A DNA stretch of 64,000 nt from Setophaga petechia (Eukaryota > Chordata > Aves > Passeriformes > Parulidae): the NCBI GenBank assembly GCA_024362935.1, contig JANCRA010000003.1:47529844-47593843 (forward strand). The letters are read 5' to 3'. Positions 24,119 to 37,310 of this stretch are shown piece by piece. The translations under genes and the position numbers were made by a program. The stretch's first letter is position 1. Every line of letters begins with the position of its first letter. Under the pieces are notes generated by a model. That model was not told the origin of the DNA and ran no database searches. It was given only the letters and a program-made list of their open reading frames with translations.

Positions 24119-27100
24119 CCTCTCATCCTCCTCTGCTGCTTCCATTTGGAAGGAAAAGTCAGTCACTTTGCAAGAGCGAGGAGCTGCTCCAGGCTGTGGG
24201 TCTGGGGTGCAGTGGGAAACTCATCCACAGGGTTTTTCCCTCTGTCATGAAAAGCAACCCATTTCCATCAGGTTCTCGACTGCCACACTGAGACTGGCAG
24301 CAAGGAAGGATTTAACAGCACAGTGGGGTTATGTATCAGGATTTATCCTGCAACAAAGTCCATCCCTACGCTCCAGGTGTCCTTCAGTTGGAAACATCCA
24401 TCTTGGAAACAGCTACTGACCACATCTGACCCAGAGCAATGCTGTGCAGAAAGAGCCAGAGATGGCAGGAAACACCTTATCTTCAAATCCTCCCCCTTAT
24501 CTCCTAATCTGCTCCTCCTTTCTTTGTCACTCCTGCCTATCTGGAAGAAAAGCACTCATCCCCTCCTGCACAGGACAGACAGACCCTTGCTCTCCCTAAG
24601 GAAACAGCAGCTGGCACTAAAGGTGGCTCTGGAGCAGCAGAGGGAGCTCCTTTCCCAGCACTCTCACCATCCCACTCTCCTCCATCTTCTCATCTAACCC
24701 CCAAGGAATGCAGCCTGGACCACCCTGTCCTCTGGGACATGTCCTCAGGGGTCTGTGCCTGTCCCCTCTGCCACACGTGGAGTGATCTGTCAGGTCTGGG
24801 AGGATTTGTGTCCAGTCCCCTCCTGCAGCTGAGCAGCATTCCTAGTGTTTCAACTCCCTATTCCCAATGGGGAAAGCCAGCATTTCTCCCTTTTTCTGAG
24901 CTGCTGGGGGAACAAATGTGTTAAAGGCAGGGAGATGCCCAGCAAGCACCCAGGAGAAGGTCAGCAGAGTAGTGACTAAGCCATTCCCCATGCCCAAGAA
25001 GTGCAGCGAAGATGGATGAGGTAATGCACCGCCTCTGATATTACCATAAATATTAAAGCAGCTTTACATAAGGAGCTTGTGTTCTCTCAGCTGCCATGAG
25101 CAGCTCCCCAAGGAGGATTTTTAGCTCCCTTCCAGGCTATTTCAGCCCCCGGCTCCTGACGCAACGCACGGCAAACGTGACACAACGCAACGCAAACCCC
25201 ACGCCAGCAGAGTCACTTGTCACAGATGCTTCTGAACGGCCTCAGTGCTGCACAGACAGGGACAGACTGTACAGGAGCCTGCTGTGCTTCCCAGCCCTCC
25301 CAAATCCAACCCTCAGAGACAGCAGCACCCAGTCACAGCAAACACTGCTGACCCACTTCACTCTGATATTTATGAATCCTTTTCCCAATCTGTTGTTTGT
25401 TACTCCCCACATTCCTCCCCCAATCCCTGGATTAAACATTTCCCTCTCAAACAAGCCCTTTGAATCTTGTTATGGAGAGTGTCAGATGCTGGAAGTATTT
25501 TAGCAGTGGCAGCAGCTTCAAATCGCTGCCACGGGGGGAGATCTGCCAGCCAAGCCTCTGCTCCATGGCTGCGGCAATTCCTGCAGCTGCTCAGAGCCCC
25601 AGCGTGCTCCTCACTGGTCCAGCTGGTGCTGGCAGTGACTAAAAATCTGTACCTGCCACCCCCACAGCTCCCAGAGCGTGGCCAGGACCCCCCTTCCCAC
25701 TCCCAGTGCCACCAAGCCACGTCCCCTCTCTCCAGGCTGGGCAAGGCTGCCACACTCAGAGATTGGGTTGTACCTGGCACCAAGGTGAGGTCAGGGAACA
25801 GGACAGGTTCCTGTAGCCCAGAAAAGGCAGCTTTGCCCTCCATTTTCAAAGGGAAGGCCTCTGGGATGCAGATCCTGGGCCAGCAGTGGCACAGAGGTGT
25901 GACACCACAGCCTCTCAGGAGGCTGCCCAGCCATGCTGCCCACACAGGTGACACAGCACTTCAGTCTCCCCACCAGAAAGAGCCCAGTAACAGGACATAT
26001 ACGGTCTTTTTCTACACCACAACCTCTGCAGATGACAAGCTCTGAGCTGAGCGTCACCTCTGCAAACCACACACATCCTGTCCCCAAAGAGCTCCTGGGA
26101 TGGATGTGGCAGACATTTTATTCTCTGAGATCGGAGGCAGCATTGCAGACACACCACACTCCTGCCAGAGGCTCAACCTGTGTTCTTTTACAGGGGTTTA
26201 ATCCCAAACACAGCTCCAACCCACCCTGGTAAGAATCCCTGTTTGTATACAGCCACGGGCACAGCAAAAACCAGGCACTGCCGAGCAGCCATGGGAGAGA
26301 GGAGATTTTGTCTCCAGCCACGTGCTCCAACTGACTCCCTAGGGGTGGGCACTGAGTCACAGCTGGCACGGTCCTGGCCTGCTGTCAGCAGGAGAAGTCA
26401 CACCTGGGAAGGCCCCCTAAGTGCCATCAGCCTCCCCCCTACAACTTGCACTCTCAGACACACCTTACAGCAAAATAATTTCTAGAATTCAACAGAATCT
26501 GGAAATACGTAGCTGAGGCTGGGTTGGAAATACCCTGCCTGCAAAGCCTGGCTCCTCAGGGTCCTAGCACAGTTTGCAAGCTTCTAAAACAGAGTTCAGA
26601 GCACCTCAATTTGCTGCACTAATCTCACTTTAATCTTGGGTTTGAACTCTCCTCAGACACAACATCAAGTTCTCTTCTCTCCTGTACAGTTTTGGGTTTT
26701 TTGTAGCAGAGCAAAACTGTTGCTTTTACCGTTCAAAAACCACGAGGTGTTAGATCTTGAGCCTCTCCCTGGCAGGGCTGGGCGTCCCTCACCCCAAGAC
26801 AGAAATTCAGGGCACAAAGGAAAGGCTTCTCAGTTATTTGTCAGGACACTGGATGAAAGCACTGGAACAATAATGGGGAACACTTTGGGAGACACCGTAG
26901 CAACAGGAATCCTGGAGCCTTAACCCATGACACCTCACAGGGATCTGGGTGCATCCTGAACCCTACCCTGAGCAACTCCTCCTGTTTTGACTTTTGCAAA
27001 CACACTCAGTTCATTTCTTTATAATGTTTTTCCAGCCCTCCCAGAGCAAAAAATTCAATTCCAGGAACACCCTGGCTGGGGCCATGGGGCTTGTCTTGGT

Positions 27101-28899
27101 TCCCTGCTCAGCTCTGGGCCTGTGGTGCCAGCTCAGGGATAACGTGACAGGATCAGCAAACATTCCCTGCCTCTTGGAAAATGGTGAACACTCATTCCTT
27201 CCCACCACAAAGCCCTGCTCCTTACCCCAGGCCTTCCAGGATCTGGGAGAAGCCTTTGGGAAGAAGGCAGATGCTTCCAAATTGGGGTGCTGCTCCCCAA
27301 GCAGCCATAGCCAGTCCCCAGCTTCAGGAGGCTGATTCCCTTTCTGACAGATCTTGCTGTTAAGGCATCTTCTTCCCAGTCCTGCATCCCAAATTCAATA
27401 TCCACAAGCAAAAAAGGATGAGGGATATATGCGACACCGTGAAATAGCCCCAACCACTGCAGGAAGCAGCAGCAAATTCAACATCCCTCCCCAGTTTAGT
27501 TTTGGGCATCCTAAATCCATCCCTTCCGCCTGATGCAGCATCACCCCCTTTGTGGCTCAGCTGGGGCCAGCAGAAAGATTCTAGAAGCAATTCCTCACAT
27601 GCAGAGCTGGGTCTGGAATCTGGCAGCCCCTGGATCTGCAGGCATCAGCCTGAAAACTGTTGCTCTGCAGCTGAAATCTAAGAAGCCACTGCAGGCAGAC
27701 AAGGGGCCAATTCCACACAAGGCAATGACCTTCCAGGGAGGCTCCCACACTCTCTGGGGTAAAACCCATCCCTTACCTTGTGCAGCAACACCAGGGCATT
27801 TCCTTCCCAGCAGAAAGCTGGAAAGCATCTGGGGAAGGATGGCCAAAGCTCCTCCAGCATGGAAATCCCTGCTCAGGGAGCTCCATCCGTCCCTCCACCC
27901 CATCTGCCAGCCCCAACACCTGATCCAGGATGGGGACAATGTGCCAGGGTGTTCTCCAGCCCTGCATCCCAGCAGCCTGACAGGGGAGGGGATGGATGCA
28001 GCGGGATGAAAATGCACTTTTAGGGGAGAATTGGGATTTCTTCCCCACCCTACCACAATATCACAGGGTTAGATGTTGGTGTTGGGCACCGTGGCTGAGA
28101 AATGGCAGCTGGAAAACACTGAAGGTCAAACCTGTGAAGGTCAGACTTTTGGAGGTCAGCCCTGAGATGGAGCAGGGAGCTTAATCCGGCATAGTCCATC
28201 CTCCCTCTCCTGACGGCATCCTGCCCAAGCCCCACCCAGGAAAACGGGGCTGCGGCGGGGAGGTTTCCTCCTCTTGTCCCAATGCCCAAGTTCTGCCAGC
28301 CTGACCTCGATTCAATTTTAAAAATCCTCTTCTTTCCCCCTTAGCACCTCCCCAGAAGCCACCAGAGGGACAGAGAAGTAAACAGGAGCAAATCAACAGG
28401 TCCCTGCCAGCACACATCCCAGGGATGCACATGGATGCACCGAGAGTAGGACATCAGACTGAAGAGCCTGAGACATTCCCGAAGCATTCCCTCCCTGGAA
28501 GCACCCACCGTGACTCAGGAGCCCTGGGCTAGTATCCACCCCTCTCCCACTCCTTCGGTTCAATATTCTGCCTGTTTTAACAGGCACTGCTGCCTCTGAC
28601 ATCTTCTTCCCTTTTGGGTTTGTTGGGGCAGATTTCCCTTTGTGAGTTCCTCTCTAGCGCAAGCCCAGGGTCAAATCAAAGGATACACCCCCTAACTGAT
28701 ATCAGATTCTCCCTGCCCAACAAAACAACCCCCTTTCCTGGGAAAAGGTGAAGGCTGAACCAAGCTGGCTGGTCCTGCTTCCCTCCTGCCTCACGACTGA
28801 CAGAATTCAACAGAGTCATTAAATCCCTCCAGGCAGAGCAAAAGGCAAACAAATCCCACTGTCCATGTAGATGGGAGGGGAAAAGCAGCTGGAAAAGCG

Positions 28900-29700
28900 C
28901 TCAAACCCTTCCGGGGAGGTGCGGCAGCTCTCCTGCCAAGGCCGGAGGGGCTCAGCCCGAGATGCTGCTTCCCCTCCTCCCTCCCAGCAGCCCTGTTTCC
29001 GGCACATGGCCGGCTCCGCTTCCCCGTGCCCGCCGCCCTTCTGCCTCCGGAGCGCTCTGCGGCATCCAGGGCCTGTCCTTGGCCCGGCCCGGCTCGGAGC
29101 AGGCGAGGGCTGCGCTGGGGCTGCGCGGCACAGCCCGCAGAGGCGGCGGCGGGGAGGCTGCAGGTACGTGCGGGAAGCCGCGGGCAGGAAGCGGCCGGGA
29201 GGCACTCGAGTGTGGGCAGAAACACCTCCTGTGCCTGCCTGACCTTCAGCGAGCAAAGCGTGCGAGCTGGGACGGGAGGGGAGCCTCCCGGGGCCGGCCA
29301 TCCTCACCGTGCTCCTTGTCTGGGGTCAAAAAAGGATCTTTTTGCCTCTCACGGGGAAAGCTGCGGGGTGCCGGCTCCAGAGGCAGCCGGCATGGCAGCC
29401 CCGGCCTCCATCCCGGGCGGCCGCGGGAGGTGCACACTCACCTTGGGCAGGTAGCTCCGCGTCCCCGTCTCTCTTTGTCACCCTGCGCAGGACATCCGCG
29501 CGTCCCCGAGCTGGGAGCCCCGGCCCTTCCACCCGCGCCCCCCGTCCCAGCGGCATCCCTCCCTTACCTCTGTCCTCCGGCCGGACGAGTCACACCTTGG
29601 GAGCTGGCTCTTGCGCAGAGAGGAGGGAGGGAGGCAGGCAGAGGGTGGGGGGGAAACTTGGGAGTTTCCCACAATGCACCTCTGCAGACTGCATAAAGAT
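28900..29700. promoter_or_regulatory. CpG island, probable CEND1 promoter and possibly bidirectional
   Basis: The densest CpG stretch between CEND1 and the NLRP gene. On the minus strand there are strong donors at 29,567 (ACAGAG|GTAAGG) and 29,441 (GCCCAAG|GTGAGTG), suited to a non-coding CEND1 first exon. On the plus strand there is a strong donor at 29,164 (GCTGCAG|GTACGTG). TTTCCCACAATGCACC at about 29,666-29,681 resembles the ZNF143/STAF core element found at many bidirectional promoters. No TATA box is seen. Assignment to CEND1 is inferred from distance and strand. Confidence 0.45.
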
Positions 29701-31683
29701 GGAGAGCAGGGAGGGGGGGAGAGGGCGCTCCAATCCAGAGGGAAGGGCTGGGATCTGGAGGGGCCAGGTGCCAAGGGGGGGCCGCAGGGTGGTAAAGGCA
29801 GCCCAGCTGCATCTCCACATCCTCTGTCATTTGGGACTGAGCTGGCTCAGCAGTTCAGGGCCATCCCTGCGGCACTGACCCCTCTGCTGCTCCATTTGAT
29901 TCTCTTCCAAATCCTGCCGGGATTTGCGGCAGTTGCATGAAACATAGCAACAAAGCAGGGAGGACACACAGGGAAAAATACCTGGGAGCAGGCCAGCCTG
30001 ATAAATTGGGATGTCTCTGTGTAGACCACAGGCAAAAGGAGTATGAGCCTCCCCCTACCAGAATTTCCAACTGAGATGATCCAGGGCAGTGAGTTAAGGA
30101 ATGTAAAACTGACTTGCTAAGGAGAAGCTGTGCACAGTGGAGGGAAGACACTGAAATGCTGCACCTTCTGATAGTTCTGTGCCAGCTCTGCTTCCCTTCT
30201 CCCCAGACTACTCCTTGTCCCAGCAGGCTGGGACTTGACACCCCTTCCCAGACCAGAGCTGGGCACACAGCCCAGTCCCACTGCAGAGCACTGTCAGCCA
30301 GCCAGGCACTGTCAGACACAGCCATCTCCTCCTCATCCTCAGCAGCTAAAAGCAAAGAGACCTCTCTGTTACAGCCTCACCCCTCCAACCAGGTACAGGG
30401 CTCAAATTCCCATCCCTGTGTCACTTCCTGCTTGTATCCCAAACCTCAGCAGGTTCTGGGATTGTCTGGAGCTCTTTTAGCCCTTATTTCAGAGCAAATC
30501 AGGCTGTGTGCTACTTGCCCATCTACCTCCACCAGTTGCTCGGGACCCACCAACCACCCACCAGTGCCCAGCCAGGTGCATGTCATGTCTAAAAAATACT
30601 CAGGTTGCTTAAATCCCACTGCAAAGAAAAATCCTGCCTGTGTTTGAAGAGAGCTGCAGAATGAGGGGCTGGATGCAAGAATGTAAATCTCCCAGGACAG
30701 GCTTTGCTTCCAGGACCTGTTTTGGGATGCAGCTACCCACCCCCCCTTGGAACAGGGATGAGCAAGGTTATTCCTTCTGTAGTCCTTGGCTCCAGGAGCC
30801 AGCTAGGCTCAGACAGGCTGGCACAGACGGGATTAGCTGTGGCTGATGCTGATGTACCCTCTGTTCCCTGTCTGGTCCTGCACCCAGCAGTGCCAGCACT
30901 CCCTGCTTTTTCAGAGACTTGTGCCAGGCACAGCCAGGACCTTTCCATGGCTCCAAACAGCTGCTTCCCCTTCCTAACACCTCCCAAATCTGCTGGATTG
31001 ACAGACAGCAGAGAGGGCAGCAGAGGGGCTGAATTCCTGCAAAGCTGGTGGAAATCCACAGTTTAATGCAGGGGACACCCCCAAACCACTGCTTCCCCAG
31101 CAAAATCTCTTTGCTACTTCTGTATGAGGCAGGAATATCCTCAAGGTGGCAGGAGGAGGGAGGGAGCCTCCTGCAAGTGGGAACCACCGGGTCTTGTCCC
31201 CAGAGCCTGGATGAGGGGTTCCAGCAGCGGTTTCCTTGTGATCATACACTCTGCCTCTGTCTTAGGAGATAAACAGCCCCACGTGATGCTCTCAAACGCC
31301 TCAGACCGGAATTCACGTTACATTTAAATTCTGAATGTAAACTTTTTTTTTTTTTTAACTGAGGTAGGAAAAAGGGAAGTGAAGGAAAAGCTGTAAAAAC
31401 AATACACTTCCCCCGTCTCCCTGTGGCAGAGTCACATCCCCCCTAACGCAGCGCAGGCACAGCAAGCGGCAACCCTGGCTGAGACACAGCAAGGTGAAAA
31501 TGGCTTTTTCAAGGTCAGAAGGAATGGGAAACCTTTAGAAACGGTACTGCTGGATTTGCCCCCTCCCACTCTGCTCAGAGCACCTCCCAGGAGGAGTTAG
31601 CTGGGATAAGGACAGCCCTGGCTCCTGGGAAGCTCCCCCTGCAAAACCCACAGGGGAATGTTGGTGGCAGCAGCATCCATGGG

Positions 31684-31945
31684 AAGGAACATAGAATTGT
31701 GGAATTGTTTGAGCCCTCTGAGGTTATCAGGACCAAACATTCCCCAGCACTGCCCAAGGCCATCACTATGCCTTGTCCCCAGGTGCCACATCCACGCAGC
31801 TTTTAAATCCCTCCAGGGACAGGGACTCCACCACTACCCTGGACAGCTGTGCCAGGACTGGACAATCCTTTCAGTGGAGGAATTTTCCCCAATATTCAGT
31901 CTAAATGTCCCCTGACACACTTGAGACCATTTCCTTTGGAGAGAA
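31684..31945 (-). repeat. CR1 LINE fragment
   Basis: Reverse-oriented CR1 of a different subfamily: ATAGAATTGTGGAATTGTTT, AAATCCCTCCAGGGACAGG, CTCCACCACTACCCTGGAC and CCCCAATATTCAGTCTAAA. Confidence 0.85.
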
Positions 31946-32773
31946 ATAGTTATCCCCAGAATTATTTGACATCCTGCAAGCTGGAGGGACAGTGTAATGT
32001 CTGACTCTGAGCAAGGAAATAAGGAGTCCATAAGGAGTCCTTAAACTCCCAATGTGCCTTAAAACATCCTTTCTCCCTTTCCCAGTATCCCTCACAGGCT
32101 GCTTTGGTAAACATGTCATCCTGAAGCTTTTTTTTTTTCCTCCATCATGGAAAGAAAATCATCACTCACAGAAAATAAAATCATCGAGTGGGTTACCCCC
32201 TCCTAATCCAGACACAGGTGCCCTGTGCATAAACTGGAGCAGGCAAACCAGGAGAGCAGGTCACAGCACAGGCTCACACCCCTTTCATCCCTGAGCATCC
32301 AAAGATACTAAAGGAGCCTCTCTCCTTTCCTAGGGCCCCAGTTACAACCCACCCCACAGCTGGAAAAGGGGGAAAAGACCACGTAGCAGCAAAACCCTGT
32401 GGCTGGCTGGGCAGCACCGTTTGTCCGTACCTCAAACTCCCGGGAAAGCAGGATGAAGGACATTTCTCACAGTGGAATGACTTGCTGCAGCACCCAAGGT
32501 GGGTTTCCTTGGCAGCAGGAAGTCCTTGCAATGAAAATCCAAGCCCTGCTCCCCCTGGGGTACTATTTATAGCCTGGAATGCTGAGCAGCCTCACCTGGA
32601 GCCTCCCCACCAGCTGGCATGGCCTGGGCTCTGAGTTCAGTCCTGGGTACTCCTTGTTGAAGCTGTTCTGGGGACAGGGTCACTCATCTCTGTCCAGGCA
32701 GCTCATCCCTGCAGTGAATTACATGGGCTTGTAATTTCTCGTTAAATAAACAATTCCTCCTGCATTGTTTAAA

Positions 32774-32835
32774 ATCACAGAATAGTTTGGATTGGAAGTG
32801 ACCTTAAAGCTCACCCAGTGCTCTCAGAACTTTCC
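32774..32835 (-). repeat. Short CR1 fragment
   Basis: AATCACAGAATAGTTTGG, then ATTGGAAGTGACCTTAAAGC. It makes an apparent ORF start at 32,792 that is repeat read-through. Confidence 0.75.
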
Positions 32836-33194
32836 AGCAGCCACCTGGGCAGATTCATTCCTCCTGGGATGGGGACTAAGGATATCTCTGCAGAGGTCTG
32901 TGCTCTGGAGCCCTTGTCCCCTGAAGCATGCAGGGCAGCCCCCGGCATTTGCATTTTCTCCCAGGTGGATGAAGATGATAAAACAAGGGTCGATAGATCA
33001 GGATCAGGACCCAGAAGGAGAACACCCAACCTACCAGAGTCCCCAGATCCTCACAAATTGTGTCCTTAGTGCCGCAGCCAGACTTAGGAGAGCACTGAGC
33101 ATTGAAATAAGCAGCTGCTGGTATGTCGGGAGCACAGGTGGGCTGGTGGGGAATTTCTCTGGGCTGGGAACTGACCCTGCTCCTCTTGGCACAG

Positions 33195-36100
33195 AGCACA
33201 GGTGGGACAGCAGAGAGCACATGATCCGGGAGTCCCGCCAGGACAGGGAGCTGGGTGCCTGTCCCAGGGAGAGCCCGTCCCTCCACAGCCGCTTCACCAC
33301 CCTGACCATCACCAGGGAGCCTCGGAGCAAGCACGGAGCCAAGGATGGAGCTGTGGGAACCGGCCAGGGATGTACCAGCGCCAGCAGCGGAGCAGCCACC
33401 ACCACCACCATGCTGTTTGAACCCAGTGGAGACGGACAAACCCCGCAGGTCGTGGTGCTGGTGGGGGCCCCAGGGATGGGGAAGACAATGATGGTCAGGA
33501 AGGTGATGGTGGAGTGGGGAGAAGGGGCACTCCACACACAGTTTGACTTTGTCTTCTGCATTGACTGCAAAGCCATCATCCTTCCCATGGAAGCCAGCAT
33601 GGCAGACTTGGTTTCACAGTACTGTCCTGGCCTGCAAGTGCCAGCTGGGAAGATCCTGGATGACCAGAAGAAGATCCTGTTCATTTTTGATGGCTTTGAG
33701 GCCCTGGGGTTTTCCTTGGTTCAGCCCGAAGCTGAGCTGAGCTCTGACCCCAGGGAGGTGAAGCCACTGGAGCTCACCCTGATGAGCTTGTTGAAGAAGA
33801 CTCTGCTCCCCAAAGCTTCTTTGCTCATCACCATAAGGCCAACAGCTCTTGGAAGCCTGAGGCAGTGCCTGAAGGATGAGAATTACGTGGAGATACTGGG
33901 ATTTTCGGCAGCCAGGAGGGAGGAGTATTTCCACAAGTATTTTGAGAACCCCAACAAAGCAGACATGGCCTTCAGATTTGTCAGAGGCAACGAGATCCTC
34001 TATAGCTTGTGTGTCATCCCTATCATGAGCTGGACCATCTGCACCATCCTTGAACAAGAGCTTTGTGGGAAGAAAAACCTCCTTGAATGCTCCAAAACCA
34101 CCACAGGGATGATGATGTTCTACCTCTCCCAGTTACTGAAGCACAGGGACAGGGACAACCCCCAGGTCCTCCAGCAGTTCCTACTCCAGCTTTGCTCCTT
34201 GGCTGCCGAGGGTATTTGGAAGCACAAGGTCCTCTTTGAGGAGAAGGAAATCAAGGACTGTGGCTTGGACCTGCCAGGTCTTCTCCCCTACTTCCTCAAT
34301 GAAAGAATCCCAAGGGAAGGAGAAGACCATGAGAGTGTCTATGCTTTCACTCACCTGCACCTCCAGGAGTTTTTTGCAGCAATGTTTTACGTTCTGGAGG
34401 ATGATGGGGAAACGATCAGCAGCCTAGGGAGGCTTGAGAAGGATGTAAATAAATTATTAGAAAGCTACAACAAGTCCAGAAAGGATTTGAATGTAACAGT
34501 GCAATTCCTCTTTGGTCTGGTCAGCCAGAAATCCATAGAGTACATGGACAAAACCATTGGGTGCAAAATTTCACCACAAGCCAGGGAAGAGCTGCTGGAG
34601 TGGCTTCAGGGGAGGCACAGAGGCCTCTCCCACCCTGACCAAGCACTGAAGGTTTCGGAGATGGACACTTTCCATTTCTTGTTCGAGATGAACGAGAAGA
34701 GCTTTGCACAAAGTGCATTGGGTCATTTCACTGACCTGCACTTGCAGGACACCAGGCTGACCCTGTATGACCAGATGGCTCTTTCCTTCTGCATCCAGCA
34801 CTGGGCTGGGCTGGGCTCTGTCACCCTCCAGGGATGCTCCTTCCGCTGGTGGGATCCTGAGGCAGAGCTGGATGTGTCAGTACCTTGGTAAGTCCTGCTC
34901 CTCCTTGCTTTAATGACCCAAAACTGCAAAGATTTCTCTTCCTCTGTCCCAAAGGATGATTCAGCTCCTCCCTCCTGAACACGAGTTTGGCCTTTCCCTG
35001 GGTGTTTGGATTTACTAATTCTTGGGGAGAATAAGGAACACGTGAGCTCCTCCATCCGCTGCCCACTGTGGAATTGATAGTGATGGAGCTTCTTTGCTCG
35101 ACCTGGCCAGGCCCACCTGTGCCCAGATGTCACTCTGAGTTCCCATCATCCCCCTTCTCCCTCAAAAAGGGGAATCCCTTGTGCTGGAATGTTAAATGCG
35201 CCCTGTGACTCACATCTCCGGGTGGCTCCAGCAGCAATGCTTGAGGTCCTTCGCTCCTCCAAAACCACAAAGGTCACTCTGGAGGAGCTAGAGGTTCTGC
35301 TCGGGCTGGGGGGGTTGTGTGCTGGTGTCAGAACCGGGAGCTGCCAGCACCGCGGCTCTGTTTCTCTGCAGCTCTGGAGTCTCGGGAGCCAGAGGACATC
35401 CTGGTGCCCTCGTCGTGCGGCGGCGGGAGGAGCTGCCCTGCCCCATCCACCTGCTCTGCCGGGCTCTGCAGCACCGGGACAGTGCCCTGCAGGTGCTCCG
35501 GTGAGAGACGCACGTGGAGGCCAAACCAGGGCTGGGATGCGGGCTGTGGGTGGGACACCCGGACCATAGTGCAGGGGGTGAGTGGGTTGGTGCTGCCTCG
35601 CTGCTCCCCGGGGACAATGGCAAGCAGCCAGGGGGAGGCCAGGCCCTTCTTTACCTGAGGGTTTGGTGGGCAGGTGAGCAGCCAGGACAGGTGAGATGTG
35701 CTGAGCCCCTGTTCTCCGTGCTCTCCCGCAGGCTGCAGTGGTGCCAGCTGTCCGAGAGCTGCTGTGCGGAGCTGGCAGCGCTGCTGGCGGAGCACCCGGG
35801 CCTGACCCAGCTGGAGCTGGCTGACAGCTCGCTGGGTGACAGCGGCGTGCGCCTCCTCTGTGAGGGCCTGCGGACTCCGGGCTGCCGCCTGCGCATCCTG
35901 CGGTGAGTACGCCCAGAGTCCCTAGGGACTCTCAGACCTGAAAGCTCGGGAGACACCACAGAGGGTCCCCCTGGGGTGGCATGGTGCCTCTGTCCCACAC
36001 TTCAGGCCAAGGAGCGGCAAGGTTCTGGCACCAGGGTGGGAAACACGACCACGGTGAGATGGCAGTAAGAGCACTCAGGAGGCTCTGAGGGTTTTCCTGG

Positions 36101-36935
36101 GGCTCCCATCAGGCTGCGGTATTCCCGCATCACCAGTGCCAGCTGCGAGGACCTCGCCGCTGTGCTGGGCACCAACACCTGCCTGGAGGAGCTGGATTTG
36201 TCCTTCAGCGAGGGCCTGTGCGATGCCGGCGTGGAGCTGCTGTGTGAAGGGCTCCAGCACTGTGCCTGCCCGCTACAGACACTGAGGTAAAGGGGCTGCA
36301 GGATGCTCTTCTTATACAGAGCTTTCTCCTTCCCACCTGGAGCAGCTCAGCAAGCAGAGGCCAAAGCCCTCCTTCCCTGTTTCCCTCGCTCCCACAGGCT
36401 GGGCAGCTGCCGCCTGTCGGGCGCCTCCTGCCCGGCCCTGGCTGCGCGGCTGCTGCAGGGGCCCCGTCTCACCTGCCTGGACCTGAGTGACAACGAGCTG
36501 CAAGCCCAGGGTGTCCTGCAGCTCTGCCAGCAGCTCCGGCATCCCGCCTGCCCGCTGAGGAGCCTGGGGTGAGTCAGGGCCCTGCCCCGGACCCTTCCGT
36601 GCCCGGCATGCCCGAGCCGCGCAGCAGAGGCTGCGGGACAGGCAGGGCCGCACCGGCATCGCGGCCGCTTCAGCACCTCCCGTCCCACAAGCTCCAACAC
36701 CTTCTTCTCTGCTCCTGCCTCCTCCACGCCCAGGTTGAGCACGGACGGATTCAGCCAGGCCCTGCTGCGGGAACTGGACGCCCTCCGGGCCCTGCAGCCC
36801 AGCCTGAACATCGGGAACCTCCTGGAGCACGACGTACCACAGGCCGGGGCCATGGCCCGGCTGCCCTGCCACCGCGGGGTACTGCCGGGGGGCAGGAAGG
36901 CGCTGCCCTCCTTCAGGAGACCTCCCATCCTTTAG
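33195..36935 (+). CDS. NLRP-family NACHT-LRR protein (NLRP3/NLRP6-like), 5' end incomplete
   Basis: Six exons are visible: 33,195-34,887; 35,372-35,500; 35,732-35,902; 36,113-36,286; 36,398-36,568; 36,734-36,935 (TAG). The first starts at an acceptor (CTTGGCACAG) in phase 1, so a 5' exon is missing from the model. It holds a FISNA-like lead (SLHSRFTTLTI), Walker A GAPGMGKT (about 33,464), Walker B ILFIFDGFEAL (about 33,672), a TRP-like sensor 1 region with TIRP, and the winged-helix/HD2 part with FTHLHLQEFFAA. The next exons are phase 2/2 leucine-rich repeats of 129, 171, 174 and 171 nt, the usual NLRP repeat-exon size. Examples are LCRALQHRDSALQVLR and LTCLDLSDNELQAQGVLQL. These proteins are cytosolic ATP-regulated sensors that build inflammasomes. 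No PYD or CARD is seen, and orthology to a particular NLRP is not proved. Confidence 0.85.
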
Positions 36936-37123
36936 GAACATCCTTCCAACAACCAGAGCCAGTCCTGGCCCAGCTCTCCGTGCTGAGAGTGGGGCTGAGC
37001 CTGCCTCACCCGTGGGGCACAGGGAGGAGATCCTGCTGCATCTGCGGGGCGGGATCTGGGTCCTGCCCTCTCCCTTTTCCCCTCGTTGTTGCTGGCAGCA
37101 GTTGTGTGCATTTGGCAGTGCCA

Positions 37124-37129
37124 AATAAA
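37124..37129 (+). terminator. Poly(A) signal of the NLRP gene
   Basis: AATAAA 189 nt downstream of the TAG stop. The aligned hexamers in the duplicated units are AATAAG (44,203-44,208 and 51,344-51,349), so the signal is lost there. Confidence 0.7.
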
Positions 37130-37304
37130 GACCCCAAAGACAATCCCAGCCACCGCCCACTACTTCTCCCCCTCACCCAACGATGGTGTCTGTGGTTCCA
37201 GTTCCTGCCTCACATCCATGTGCGTGGCTGGTGTTCCTGAGACAGAAGTGCCAGCCCAGGAATCACGTTCCAGGGCTAGGTGTGAGTTTCTGACCACTTT
37301 GTGT

Positions 37305-37310
37305 TTTAAT
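37305..37310 (-). terminator. Probable poly(A) signal of SRCR copy A
   Basis: ATTAAA on the minus strand about 180 nt past the stop. Copies B and C have the canonical AATAAA at the same place (44,384-44,389 and 51,525-51,530). Confidence 0.5.

Larger units (their letters stand above)
20601..28899. other. Presumed CEND1 first intron, no other gene seen
   Basis: I see no exon with family similarity on either strand. It holds a CR1 fragment (about 21,893-21,990), a 72-bp tandem duplication (23,985-24,118) and an unusual C-rich/CT-rich composition throughout. If the CpG island at 29 kb is the CEND1 promoter, the whole stretch is one intron of about 9 kb. Confidence 0.45.
29701..33194. other. Region upstream of the NLRP NACHT exon, effector-domain exon not found
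   Basis: I looked on the plus strand for a PYD or CARD exon and found none. A weak possible linker exon runs from GTGGATGAAG (after CTCCCAG at 32,966) to a GTATGT at about 33,121. Its end phase (2) does not match the phase-1 start of the NACHT exon, so I do not call it. CR1 fragments at 31,684-31,945 and 32,774-32,835 occupy part of the stretch. Confidence 0.5.

Noticed and set aside
32967..33120. Possible linker exon before the NACHT exon
   Set aside because: It has an acceptor and a GTATGT donor, but the donor phase does not match the next exon and no similarity is recognised.
32792..33194. N-terminal extension of the NACHT open frame
   Set aside because: The apparent start lies in a CR1 fragment, the peptide has no domain, and a good acceptor precedes 33,195. 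It is read-through of intron and repeat.
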